From CAYVJW01 sp964451885 (GTDB lineage: Bacteria; Patescibacteriota; Gracilibacteria; UBA4473): 5,536 bases of DNA. This document shows, one piece after another, positions 1 to 4,650 of this stretch (its first letter is position 1; each line of letters starts with the position of its first letter). Location of the stretch: positions 1-5,536 of the forward strand of contig CAYVJW010000109.1 of assembly GCA_964451885.1 (NCBI GenBank). Reading direction: 5' to 3'. The notes under the pieces are model-generated. The model did no database searches, was not told the DNA's origin, and worked only from the letters and a program-made list of their open reading frames with translations. The translations under genes were made by a program, and so were the position numbers.

Positions 1-155
1 AAAACCGATATGTAAAAGATCACGTATCAAATTATAAAAAAACCACAAAATTTGGATTTTTTCAATATGTTTGATATATTCCTACTACACTAATGATTTC
101 AAAAGTCAACGAAAAAGGGCCAAAAAATGGTAATTTGGGAGATCGGCAGCAGGCT
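1..155. other. Left-edge spacer downstream of ftsW
   Basis: No gene can be supported here. The plus strand has a 23-codon open tail in frame 3 that stops at 72-74, which could be the end of a gene outside the window but is too short to judge. The minus strand has a perfect TATAAT at 36-31. Seven bases beyond it a GTG (23-21) opens a frame reading MIFYISV before the edge; a TTG just upstream opens another frame. The 7-nt spacing matches that of ftsW and pyk, so a leaderless minus-strand gene may begin here, but no good -35 is seen. ftsW has no convincing hairpin terminator in this stretch, only T-rich runs on its strand around 104-126. Confidence 0.3.
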
Positions 156-1259
156 CTAATACCTCTTCACCTCCGAAGTTTTCACACATCCAGAAATATG
201 CAATAAAATCCCAAAACCTATAAACGACGCCCACAATGAGCTCCCACCGTAAGAAATAAGTGGTAGCGTAATTCCCGTATTTGGCAAAAGTGCCAAATTT
301 ACACCAATATTTATAAAAGCCTGCCCCACGATCAAAACCGTAATACCAACCGCCAAGAGTTTAGCAAAATCATTCGGCGCGTTTTTGGCAATATGAAAAC
401 CTCGCCATGCGATAAAAAGATAAATCCCGATCAAAATCAAAATCCTGAAAAAACCCATTTCCTCAGAAATAGCCGCAAAAATAGTATCCGACTGCACCTC
501 AGGCAAATAATCAAACTTCTGGATTGAATTTTGGAAACCACGGCCAAAAAGCCCCCCCGAACCGATAGCAATTAATGCTTGCTTTACCTGAAACCCGGTA
601 TTAAGCGGATCCAAAGAAGGATCTAAAAAAACCTTGATTCGATGTAAAATATAATCATTAGACAAAGTAATTATAATTGACCCCAAAGCGCCGATTAAAA
701 CACCCGCCAAAATATGCATGATATTCGCCCCCGCAACGAAATAAATTACAGCCGCCGTAAAAACCAACACAAAGAGTGACCCGAAATCAGACTGAACAAT
801 GACAAAAATCCCAATCAGTCCCAAGATAAACGAAAAAGGCAAAAATCCTTCCGAAAACGAATCAACTCGAACTTTGCCACTAGAAAAAAAAGCTGCCAGA
901 AAAACAATCAAAGCAATTTTTACAAGTTCAACCGGCTGAAAAGAAAGCGGCCCGATTTTCAACCACAATCTAGCAAACGTACCATAACTCTCACCAATGG
1001 TAATTGTCAGAATAACAAGGAACAAACTCAATAAAAAAAGAGGCAAAGCCAATTTCCTCAAATTTTCATAAGGAAACCGGAGCGCCAGTAGAAAAATAGG
1101 AATCCCCGCCAAAATATGCCAAAAATGCCGCCAAAAATAAAAATCATTTTTTCCCGTCACCTCAAAACTTCCCGCAATCGACATCGAACTCATCATTATA
1201 AGCCCGAAAAGCGTAAGACCAGCAAAAGCAATAAAAAGGTGATTATCAATAGAACGCAT
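156..1259 (-). CDS. ftsW: FtsW septal peptidoglycan glycosyltransferase (SEDS family)
   Basis: SEDS-family polytopic membrane protein that polymerises lipid II into glycan strands at the division septum, working with a class B penicillin-binding protein and the divisome. From the ATG at 1259 it is 367 aa, close to the usual size, with about ten hydrophobic segments. Visible family motifs are QPVELVKI (about 108-115; the usual form is QPSE..K), GFQVKQALIAIGSGGLFG (222-239), LPEVQSDTIFA (252-262) and LPLISYGGSS (332-341). Asp258 in the SD-TIF stretch matches the catalytic Asp of the family (D297 in E. coli FtsW). The NSIQKFDYLPE stretch and TLPLISYGGSSL resemble FtsW more than RodA. An in-frame TTG at 1268 would add three residues and lies 5 nt after AGGAG. 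I prefer the ATG because it lies 8 nt after a perfect TATAAT and because pyk has the same layout. No other division or murein genes are adjacent in the window. RodA is the main alternative. Confidence 0.85.
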   Translation of the reverse strand: MRSIDNHLFIAFAGLTLFGLIMMSSMSIAGSFEVTGKNDFYFWRHFWHILAGIPIFLLALRFPYENLRKLALPLFLLSLFLVILTITIGESYGTFARLWLKIGPLSFQPVELVKIALIVFLAAFFSSGKVRVDSFSEGFLPFSFILGLIGIFVIVQSDFGSLFVLVFTAAVIYFVAGANIMHILAGVLIGALGSIIITLSNDYILHRIKVFLDPSLDPLNTGFQVKQALIAIGSGGLFGRGFQNSIQKFDYLPEVQSDTIFAAISEEMGFFRILILIGIYLFIAWRGFHIAKNAPNDFAKLLAVGITVLIVGQAFINIGVNLALLPNTGITLPLISYGGSSLWASFIGFGILLHISGCVKTSEVKRY

Positions 1260-1265
1260 CAGAAT

Positions 1266-1305
1266 CAATTATACTCCTACACCTCAGATACTGAAACAAT
1301 ATTTA
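1266..1305 (-). repeat. Left arm of a 40-bp inverted repeat (ftsW promoter side)
   Basis: Pairs in inverted orientation with 1745-1784. The outer 15 bp and inner 18 bp are identical between arms. Of the central 7 bp (1281-1287) only 3 match, giving 36/40 overall. Read on the minus strand, the arm gives the inner block with an operator-like dyad, then GTAGGAG, TATAAT and TG, six bases before the ftsW ATG. It is therefore both a repeat and the probable ftsW promoter. Confidence 0.92.
1268..1302 (-). promoter_or_regulatory. Putative ftsW promoter and operator
   Basis: On the minus strand a perfect TATAAT (1273-1268) is followed by 8 nt and the ftsW ATG, so transcription would start at or very near the start codon (a leaderless or nearly leaderless mRNA). 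A 15-bp imperfect dyad, ATATTGTTTCAGTAT (1302-1288), covers the place where a -35 element would fall; no strong TTGACA match is present, which would suit activator- or repressor-dependent control. The AGGAG just before TATAAT could instead be a Shine-Dalgarno for the TTG at 1268 (5 nt) or, less well, the ATG (14 nt). Confidence 0.5.
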
Positions 1306-1335
1306 TATAATTATATAGAGATTTTCATAATAACA

Positions 1336-1364
1336 TTCAAAAATCAGAAATTTTCTGATATCCT
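1336..1364 (+). promoter_or_regulatory. Putative promoter of the 123-aa membrane-protein gene with a 17-bp dyad
   Basis: TTCAAA (1336-1341) and an extended -10, TG-A-TATCCT (1356-1364), are separated by 17 bp, placing the start of transcription only a few bases before the ATG at 1376. The perfect dyad ATCAGAAA-T-TTTCTGAT (1343-1359) fills the spacer, as operators of MerR-like activators or steric repressors do. A second ATCAG lies at 1368-1372. There is no Shine-Dalgarno before the ATG. Positions and symmetry are seen directly; promoter function is inferred. Confidence 0.4.
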
Positions 1365-1375
1365 TACATCAGATC

Positions 1376-1747
1376 ATGGTACGCTATCTCCTTCTCACCA
1401 CCATAATTTTCCTCCTAAGCGCCACGATTTTTTATATAACCATCACGCGCCTGGATCCTTTTAGTGAACAAAATGAAATTGCTTATTTTTCATTCTTTTT
1501 TTCTATATTTATATTTATCGCCTCTTTTTTTACATTTTTCTTTTTTTTTACCGCAGAACTTTTCTCCCAAATTAACCTGGGAATGCAATATTATTTAATC
1601 TCAATAAGGCGAGGAACATTAATATCAGTTTTTTTAACAACACTACTCGGACTCAAACTTCTGCAAATACTTGGAATAGTAGAGATTGTACTACTAGGTG
1701 TTTTTTTAATTTTACTAGAAATAATTTTTTCTACACAAAATAATTAA
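1376..1747 (+). CDS. Small four-helix integral membrane protein, function unknown (Patescibacteria-type)
   Basis: 123-aa, very hydrophobic and Phe-rich protein. Likely membrane segments are about residues 3-24, 36-60, 81-98 and 100-118. Short polar stretches between them hold TRLDPFSEQNE (24-34) and SIRRG (76-80). The combination of an N-terminal helix, an LDPF-like motif, a second helix, an R-x-G motif and two closing helices recalls small uncharacterised membrane proteins that I remember from Candidate Phyla Radiation genomes; this is a recollection of a pattern, not a search result. No catalytic motif is visible. The ATG at 1376 is the only sensible start; no Shine-Dalgarno precedes it. 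The stop codon TAA (1745-1747) is the first three bases of the right repeat arm, so the gene exactly fills the space between the arms. Runs of seven T (1525-1531) and nine T (1541-1549) lie inside the coding region. Confidence 0.8.
   Translation: MVRYLLLTTIIFLLSATIFYITITRLDPFSEQNEIAYFSFFFSIFIFIASFFTFFFFFTAELFSQINLGMQYYLISIRRGTLISVFLTTLLGLKLLQILGIVEIVLLGVFLILLEIIFSTQNN
1525..1549 (+). repeat. Poly-T tracts (T7 and T9) inside the 123-aa gene
   Basis: Seven T at 1525-1531 and nine T at 1541-1549 code for part of the Phe-rich second helix (residues 50-58, including Phe56-Phe58). Runs of this length are prone to slippage. A one-base change would put the rest of the protein (about 65 residues) out of frame. 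Confidence 0.9.
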
Positions 1748-1784
1748 ATATTGTTTCAGTATTTAAAGCGTAGGAGTATAATTG
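1745..1784 (+). repeat. Right arm of the 40-bp inverted repeat (pyk promoter side)
   Basis: Inverted copy of 1266-1305 (36/40 identical, differences confined to the centre 1763-1769). It starts at the stop codon of the 123-aa gene and ends five bases before the pyk ATG. On the plus strand it carries the operator-like dyad, then TAGGAG and TATAATTG, the same order as the left arm shows towards ftsW. Confidence 0.92.
1748..1782 (+). promoter_or_regulatory. Putative pyk promoter and operator
   Basis: A perfect TATAAT (1777-1782) lies 7 nt before the pyk ATG (1790), which would give a leaderless or nearly leaderless mRNA. The 15-bp imperfect dyad ATATTGTTTCAGTAT (1748-1762; ATAyTG-N3-CArTAT) covers the expected -35 position. 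TTGTTT (1751-1756) is the best -35 match, but its 20-bp spacer is long. AGGAG (1772-1776) is 13 nt from the ATG, far for a Shine-Dalgarno. It is 5 nt from an out-of-frame TTG whose two-codon frame ends in TAA overlapping the pyk ATG. Confidence 0.5.
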
Positions 1785-1789
1785 GAATA

Positions 1790-3193
1790 ATGAAAAACAC
1801 TAAAATCGTCGCCACCATCGGTCCAATTTCTAACAGCTATGAAATGCTCCAAAAGCTGGGCCAAGCCGGAGTAAACATATTCCGCCTGAATTTCTCACAC
1901 GGATCCCACAAATGGCACGGAGAAGTAATCAAACACATTAAAAGGCTAAATGAAAAATCCGAACAAAATATTGCAATAATGCTGGATACTAAAGGGCCAG
2001 AAATAAGAACCGCAGATCTGAAAGCTCCCATAAAACTAAAAAAAGGATCAAAAATCACACTCACTGTCGACCACTCGGAATATGAAGAATCCAGAAAAAT
2101 AGGCGTTAATTACGACGAATTTATAAACGATGTGGAAGTAGGGGAGAAGATACTGGTCGATAGCGGCGTAATGACTATTAAGGTTCAGAAAAAAACAAAG
2201 ACAGATATAATTTGTGAAGTTTTAGAGGGAGGAGAACTCGGTTCACGCCGGCATTTAAATCTGCCAATGAAAGATGTATCTCTCACGTCAATAACTAAAA
2301 AAGACTGGGAAGATATAAAATTTGGAATAGAAATGGGAGTGGATTTTATCGCTTTATCCTTTGTCCGGACGGCAAACGATATTATGGAGCTAAAAAAATA
2401 TTTAAAATCCAAAAATGCAAACATTGACGTCATCGCAAAAATAGAAAGCTTTGAAGCCACAAAACACATAGGAACAATCTGTGAAGCCTCAGATGCCGTC
2501 ATGGTAGCTAGAGGAGACTTAGGTGCTGAAATTCCGTTTTCGCATGTACCACGTATTCAGCGGGATATCATAGAAACCTGTAAAAAATTCCAAAAACCGG
2601 TAATCGTAGCCACCCAAATGCTGGAATCCATGATCCGACACCCCATGCCCACACGAGCAGAAATAACAGACGTATCAACCGCCGTTTTTCAAAGGGCAGA
2701 TTGCGTCATGCTCTCCGGAGAAACCGCCACCGGAAAGTTTCCAGTAAAAACCGTAAAAAACATGACGGAAATTGCCATCGAAACAGAAAAAGAATACCTC
2801 GAAAACCGGCCTTTCCGAGAAATTACAATAACCTCAAACCGCGGAGAATTCGCAAAACTATCCGCACAAATTGTTTCAGATATGCCAGATATTACAGCAT
2901 TATTAGTCATTACTCGTAGCGGATTCACCGCTAAACAAGTTGCCAGTTTTCGACCTAAAAGACCAATCTTCGCATTCACAAATACCTCTTCAACCCGAAG
3001 AAAAATGCAAATTCTCTGGGGAGTTGAAGCACACTGTATCCAATTTTCCACCACCCCGGAAAAAACCATAATCCGCGCAATAAGACAGTTCCGTGAAATA
3101 AATCAAAAATGGAAAGGGAAAAAATTTGTATTGGTAGCAGATTCTTTGGTAAACGGAAAGTTCATTCCAACATTGCAAGTGAGAAAATTTTAA
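1790..3193 (+). CDS. pyk: Pyruvate kinase
   Basis: Transfers phosphate from phosphoenolpyruvate to ADP, giving pyruvate and ATP, the last step of glycolysis; cytoplasmic, normally a homotetramer. From the ATG at 1790 it is 467 aa, the usual bacterial length, opening MKNTKIVATIGP as the family does. A longer frame from a TTG at 1751 would add 13 unlikely residues that lie in the promoter. Visible motifs are RLNFSHG (32-38), LDTKGPEIR (65-73), the B-domain lid (about 70-165), SFVR (190-193), IAKIE with catalytic Lys217 and metal ligand Glu219, ARGDLGAEIP (240-249, Asp243), ATQMLESM (274-281), PTRAE (287-291) and LSGETATGKFP (308-318). The C-terminal domain has TRSGFTAK (375-382), resembling the phosphate-binding loop of the effector site, so sugar-phosphate activation is possible. 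The usual C-terminal GTTN motif is replaced by NGKFIPTLQVRKF. In an organism with little other energy metabolism this would be a main ATP-forming step. Confidence 0.97.
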   Translation: MKNTKIVATIGPISNSYEMLQKLGQAGVNIFRLNFSHGSHKWHGEVIKHIKRLNEKSEQNIAIMLDTKGPEIRTADLKAPIKLKKGSKITLTVDHSEYEESRKIGVNYDEFINDVEVGEKILVDSGVMTIKVQKKTKTDIICEVLEGGELGSRRHLNLPMKDVSLTSITKKDWEDIKFGIEMGVDFIALSFVRTANDIMELKKYLKSKNANIDVIAKIESFEATKHIGTICEASDAVMVARGDLGAEIPFSHVPRIQRDIIETCKKFQKPVIVATQMLESMIRHPMPTRAEITDVSTAVFQRADCVMLSGETATGKFPVKTVKNMTEIAIETEKEYLENRPFREITITSNRGEFAKLSAQIVSDMPDITALLVITRSGFTAKQVASFRPKRPIFAFTNTSSTRRKMQILWGVEAHCIQFSTTPEKTIIRAIRQFREINQKWKGKKFVLVADSLVNGKFIPTLQVRKF

Positions 3194-3203
3194 CAATAAT
3201 TCA

Positions 3204-3226
3204 TTTTTAATTTCTAATTTTTAATT
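3204..3226 (+). repeat. AT-rich direct repeat (TTTTTAATT twice) between pyk and the thioredoxin-fold gene
   Basis: TTTTTAATT occurs at 3204-3212 and 3218-3226, 14 bp apart. The second copy contains TTTAAT (3220-3225), one mismatch from TATAAT and 8 nt before the ATG at 3234, the same spacing as the proposed ftsW -10. It may be a promoter for the downstream gene, a remnant of an AT-rich intergenic repeat, or both. No terminator hairpin follows pyk, so read-through from pyk is also possible. Confidence 0.45.
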
Positions 3227-3233
3227 CAAATCT

Positions 3234-3773
3234 ATGGTTCTCCTCCAATCCGCCCCCGGCTTACTCGGAAATTCCGCCCCAGCCTTCAACATCCCCGGAA
3301 CAGACGAAAAAAATCACACACTCGATTCGTTCAAAGACGCAAAAGTCCTCGTGATAGTTTTCATGTGCAATCATTGCCCGTATGTACTCGCTGTATTGGA
3401 TCGGCTAAACCAACTCTCAGATGAATTCAAAGGCTTTGGCGTGCAATTTGTGGGCATAAATGCAAATGATGCTGATCAATATCCGGATGATTCTTTCGAA
3501 AACATGAAAAAACTGCCGATTGCTTTCCCATATTTACATGACGAAACACAAGAAACCGCCAAAGCCTACCAAGCCGTCTGCACCCCAGATATCCTTGTCT
3601 ATGACGAAAACCGAAAACTAGCCTATCACGGGAGAGTGGATGACAACTGGGAAAACGAAAACGAAGTTATCGCACGAGAGCTGGCAGAAGCATTGAAAAA
3701 AATACTAAAAGGAGAAGATGTGACAAAAATAGAACAACATCCGAGCATGGGGTGTTCGATAAAATGGAAGTAG
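3234..3773 (+). CDS. Thioredoxin-fold protein, peroxiredoxin-like (PRX_like1 type)
   Basis: 179-aa soluble protein with the AhpC/TSA-redoxin fold. A lead segment (GNSAPAFNIPGTDEKNHTL, 12-30) is followed by beta strand LVIVFMCNHCPYV (39-51) with the CNHC redox pair Cys45/Cys48. Next come QFVGINAND (71-79) and FPYLHDETQETAKAY (98-112). CTPDILVYD (116-124) has Cys116 just before the Thr-Pro turn where thioredoxins carry their cis-proline. The C-terminal PSMGCSIKWK (170-179) contains a fourth cysteine and is typical of the thioredoxin-family group PRX_like1. There is no signal peptide, so it is probably cytoplasmic. It likely acts as a thiol reductase or peroxidase in redox defence; substrate unknown. 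No Shine-Dalgarno precedes the ATG; a TTTAAT hexamer 8 nt upstream suggests leaderless expression. It follows pyk by 40 nt in the same direction and converges on the 186-aa membrane-protein gene. Confidence 0.88.
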   Translation: MVLLQSAPGLLGNSAPAFNIPGTDEKNHTLDSFKDAKVLVIVFMCNHCPYVLAVLDRLNQLSDEFKGFGVQFVGINANDADQYPDDSFENMKKLPIAFPYLHDETQETAKAYQAVCTPDILVYDENRKLAYHGRVDDNWENENEVIARELAEALKKILKGEDVTKIEQHPSMGCSIKWK

Positions 3774-3797
3774 GGGCAAATCTGTGTGTCTGCCCTA
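3770..3797. repeat. Short GGGCA/TGCCC palindromic repeat overlapping the stop codon
   Basis: GTAGGGGCA (3770-3778) and TGCCCTA (3791-3797) form inverted ends around a 12-nt centre containing TGTGTGTC; the stem proper is GGGCA/TGCCC. The TAG stop of the thioredoxin-fold gene lies inside it (3771-3773). The layout (GTAGGGGC, then a GTGT centre, then GCCC) recalls short REP-like intergenic palindromes that I remember from many bacterial genomes. No T tract follows on the plus strand, so it is a poor terminator. Confidence 0.45.
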
Positions 3798-3804
3798 GAA
3801 TACT

Positions 3805-3841
3805 AAAAAATCCGGGAGACCGATGCACGCACCGATCTCCC
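3805..3841 (-). terminator. Rho-independent terminator of the 186-aa membrane-protein gene
   Basis: On the minus strand, 3841-3814 folds into a stem of 12 pairs starting GGGAGA and ending TCTCCC, with two G-U wobbles and a four-base CGUG loop. After GGA comes a run of six T (3810-3805). It starts 12 nt after the stop codon of the minus-strand gene. On the plus strand the two wobble positions become A-C mismatches and there is no T run, so it is directional. Confidence 0.9.
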
Positions 3842-3853
3842 AAACGCTCCCTG

Positions 3854-4414
3854 TCATGTCTCTCCCGAACCACAGAGCCGGCCAACTCGAGGCTGGAATC
3901 GTCTCCATATACCCCACACTAAACCCACGATACAAATGATCGGGATAGAAAAGGGATAGTCCAAAAGCCAACCGATGATGGGATTCGCCGCAACGAGAAA
4001 AGAAACCCAACCCACATAAAAGGCAAGCCCCGACATGAGGAGAACAAACACTCTGAACTCATAACAACTGATATGTAACGCCCAGGAAAACGTCAGAGTT
4101 CCCATGAATAACCACATCCCCCAACGAAAGAACTGAAAATACCAATCTCCCGATTGCTGGAAATCAACAGCAATTGCAGCAACAATCCCTTGAGCATCAT
4201 GTACTGCAAGCGGGAAAAGCAGAACCAGGGTGACAAATTTCCACAGAAAAGCGCTTCCCACAAGCCGACTGTTCTTAAGGTGCCAGTTTTCATCTTGATT
4301 TTTCTTTACGGCTTCGTCATAGGTGGCAGGAATCAAAGAATTCTGGCGTTGTTTAGAAAAAACATAGGAACCCAAGAACGCCACCATGACAACGTAGTAC
4401 AAGATTTCGGTCAT
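3854..4414 (-). CDS. Tryptophan-rich integral membrane protein, function unknown
   Basis: I do not recognise this 186-aa protein. Likely membrane segments are about residues 2-20, 50-71, 95-115, 120-142 and 152-171, with a polar, charged stretch (21-49, including KQRQNS and DEAVKKNQDENWH) after the first. It holds 11 tryptophans, several near helix ends, and a short C-terminal tail with RRFQPR and one Cys. No catalytic or transport signature is visible. That it is a real gene is supported by an AAGGAG Shine-Dalgarno 7 nt before the ATG and by a strong terminator just after the stop. Lines counted by hand in this gene are 45-48% GC, while two lines counted in pyk are 25% and 42%. Neighbouring genes lack a well-placed Shine-Dalgarno. 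These differences suggest a different origin or expression class. It stands alone on its strand, convergent with the thioredoxin-fold gene and divergent from the transporter. Confidence 0.8.
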   Translation of the reverse strand: MTEILYYVVMVAFLGSYVFSKQRQNSLIPATYDEAVKKNQDENWHLKNSRLVGSAFLWKFVTLVLLFPLAVHDAQGIVAAIAVDFQQSGDWYFQFFRWGMWLFMGTLTFSWALHISCYEFRVFVLLMSGLAFYVGWVSFLVAANPIIGWLLDYPFSIPIICIVGLVWGIWRRFQPRVGRLCGSGET

Positions 4415-4421
4415 CAGTTTT

Positions 4422-4427
4422 CTCCTT
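4422..4427 (-). promoter_or_regulatory. Strong Shine-Dalgarno of the 186-aa gene
   Basis: AAGGAG on the minus strand, 7 nt before the ATG at 4414, fixes that start. It is the only well-placed, near-consensus ribosome binding site in the window, in contrast to the leaderless-looking starts around it. TTCTC just upstream could pair with GAGAA that overlaps the site (TTCTC-AGTAAG-GAGAA), a weak hairpin that might mask it. Confidence 0.75.
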
Positions 4428-4550
4428 ACTGAGAAGGTTTAGAAACGAAAAGTGTAGAGCCGACGTTGTAGTAAAACCAACAGATTGAATATAATTCATC
4501 AATTGGTCAAAACGACAGCACCTGCTACCACACCAAATGCCAAAGAGCGG

Positions 4551-4583
4551 TTGACATTTACTCTTTATTTGTATTTATGTCAA
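4551..4583 (+). promoter_or_regulatory. Consensus -35 within a 7-bp dyad upstream of the EamA transporter
   Basis: TTGACA (4551-4556) is a perfect -35. Candidate -10 hexamers are TATTTA (4572-4577, 15-bp spacer) or TTTATG (4574-4579, 17-bp), neither good. TTGACAT (4551-4557) and ATGTCAA (4577-4583) are perfect inverted copies 19 bp apart, so a dimeric regulator could cover the whole promoter. The leader to the ATG at 4651 would be about 65 nt. Confidence 0.4.
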
Positions 4584-4595
4584 TAAATAATAAGA

Positions 4596-4626
4596 AATTA
4601 TTAATAATTGAATATTCAAATACAAT
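4596..4626 (+). promoter_or_regulatory. Second transporter promoter with two overlapping palindromes
   Basis: TACAAT (4621-4626) is a good -10, with TTATTA (4598-4603) 17 bp upstream as a weak -35 and about 18 nt from the predicted start to the ATG. Two perfect palindromes cover the -35 and spacer: AATTATTAATAATT (4596-4609) and TTGAATATTCAA (4608-4619). They are AT-rich, so chance symmetry is a real possibility. No Shine-Dalgarno is seen before the ATG. Confidence 0.4.
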
Positions 4627-4650
4627 CATTCAAGACTTAACCAATATTCC

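Noticed and set aside
64..80. AATAT...ATATT inverted repeat near the left edge
   Set aside because: Five-base AT-only arms are expected by chance in such AT-rich DNA.
93..206. A 37-codon plus-strand frame starting MISKVNEKGPK and ending inside ftsW
   Set aside because: It runs antisense into the conserved ftsW gene, is short, and has no ribosome site or recognisable content; chance is the simpler reading.
1116..1310. 64-aa plus-strand frame antisense to the start of ftsW
   Set aside because: It lies mostly over the N-terminal coding region of ftsW and its Lys/Arg-rich composition is what the complement of that sequence gives; it also reads through the repeat arm.
1751..1789. A 13-residue N-terminal extension of pyruvate kinase from a TTG
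   Set aside because: The family starts at the MKNTKIVATIGP position, and the extension lies wholly inside the repeated promoter block.
1837..3196. Several open frames on the minus strand and one in another plus frame within pyk
   Set aside because: pyk is unambiguous by its motifs; these frames are shadows without their own start signals.
4154..4432. 92-aa plus-strand frame opposite the 186-aa gene
   Set aside because: The minus-strand frame has a Shine-Dalgarno, membrane segments and a terminator of matching polarity, while this frame has none of these.
4488..4510. Minus-strand TTGACC and TATATT as a promoter of the 186-aa gene
   Set aside because: They are only 11 bp apart, too close for a standard promoter, and other spacings give poor hexamers. 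The real promoter of this gene was not identified.
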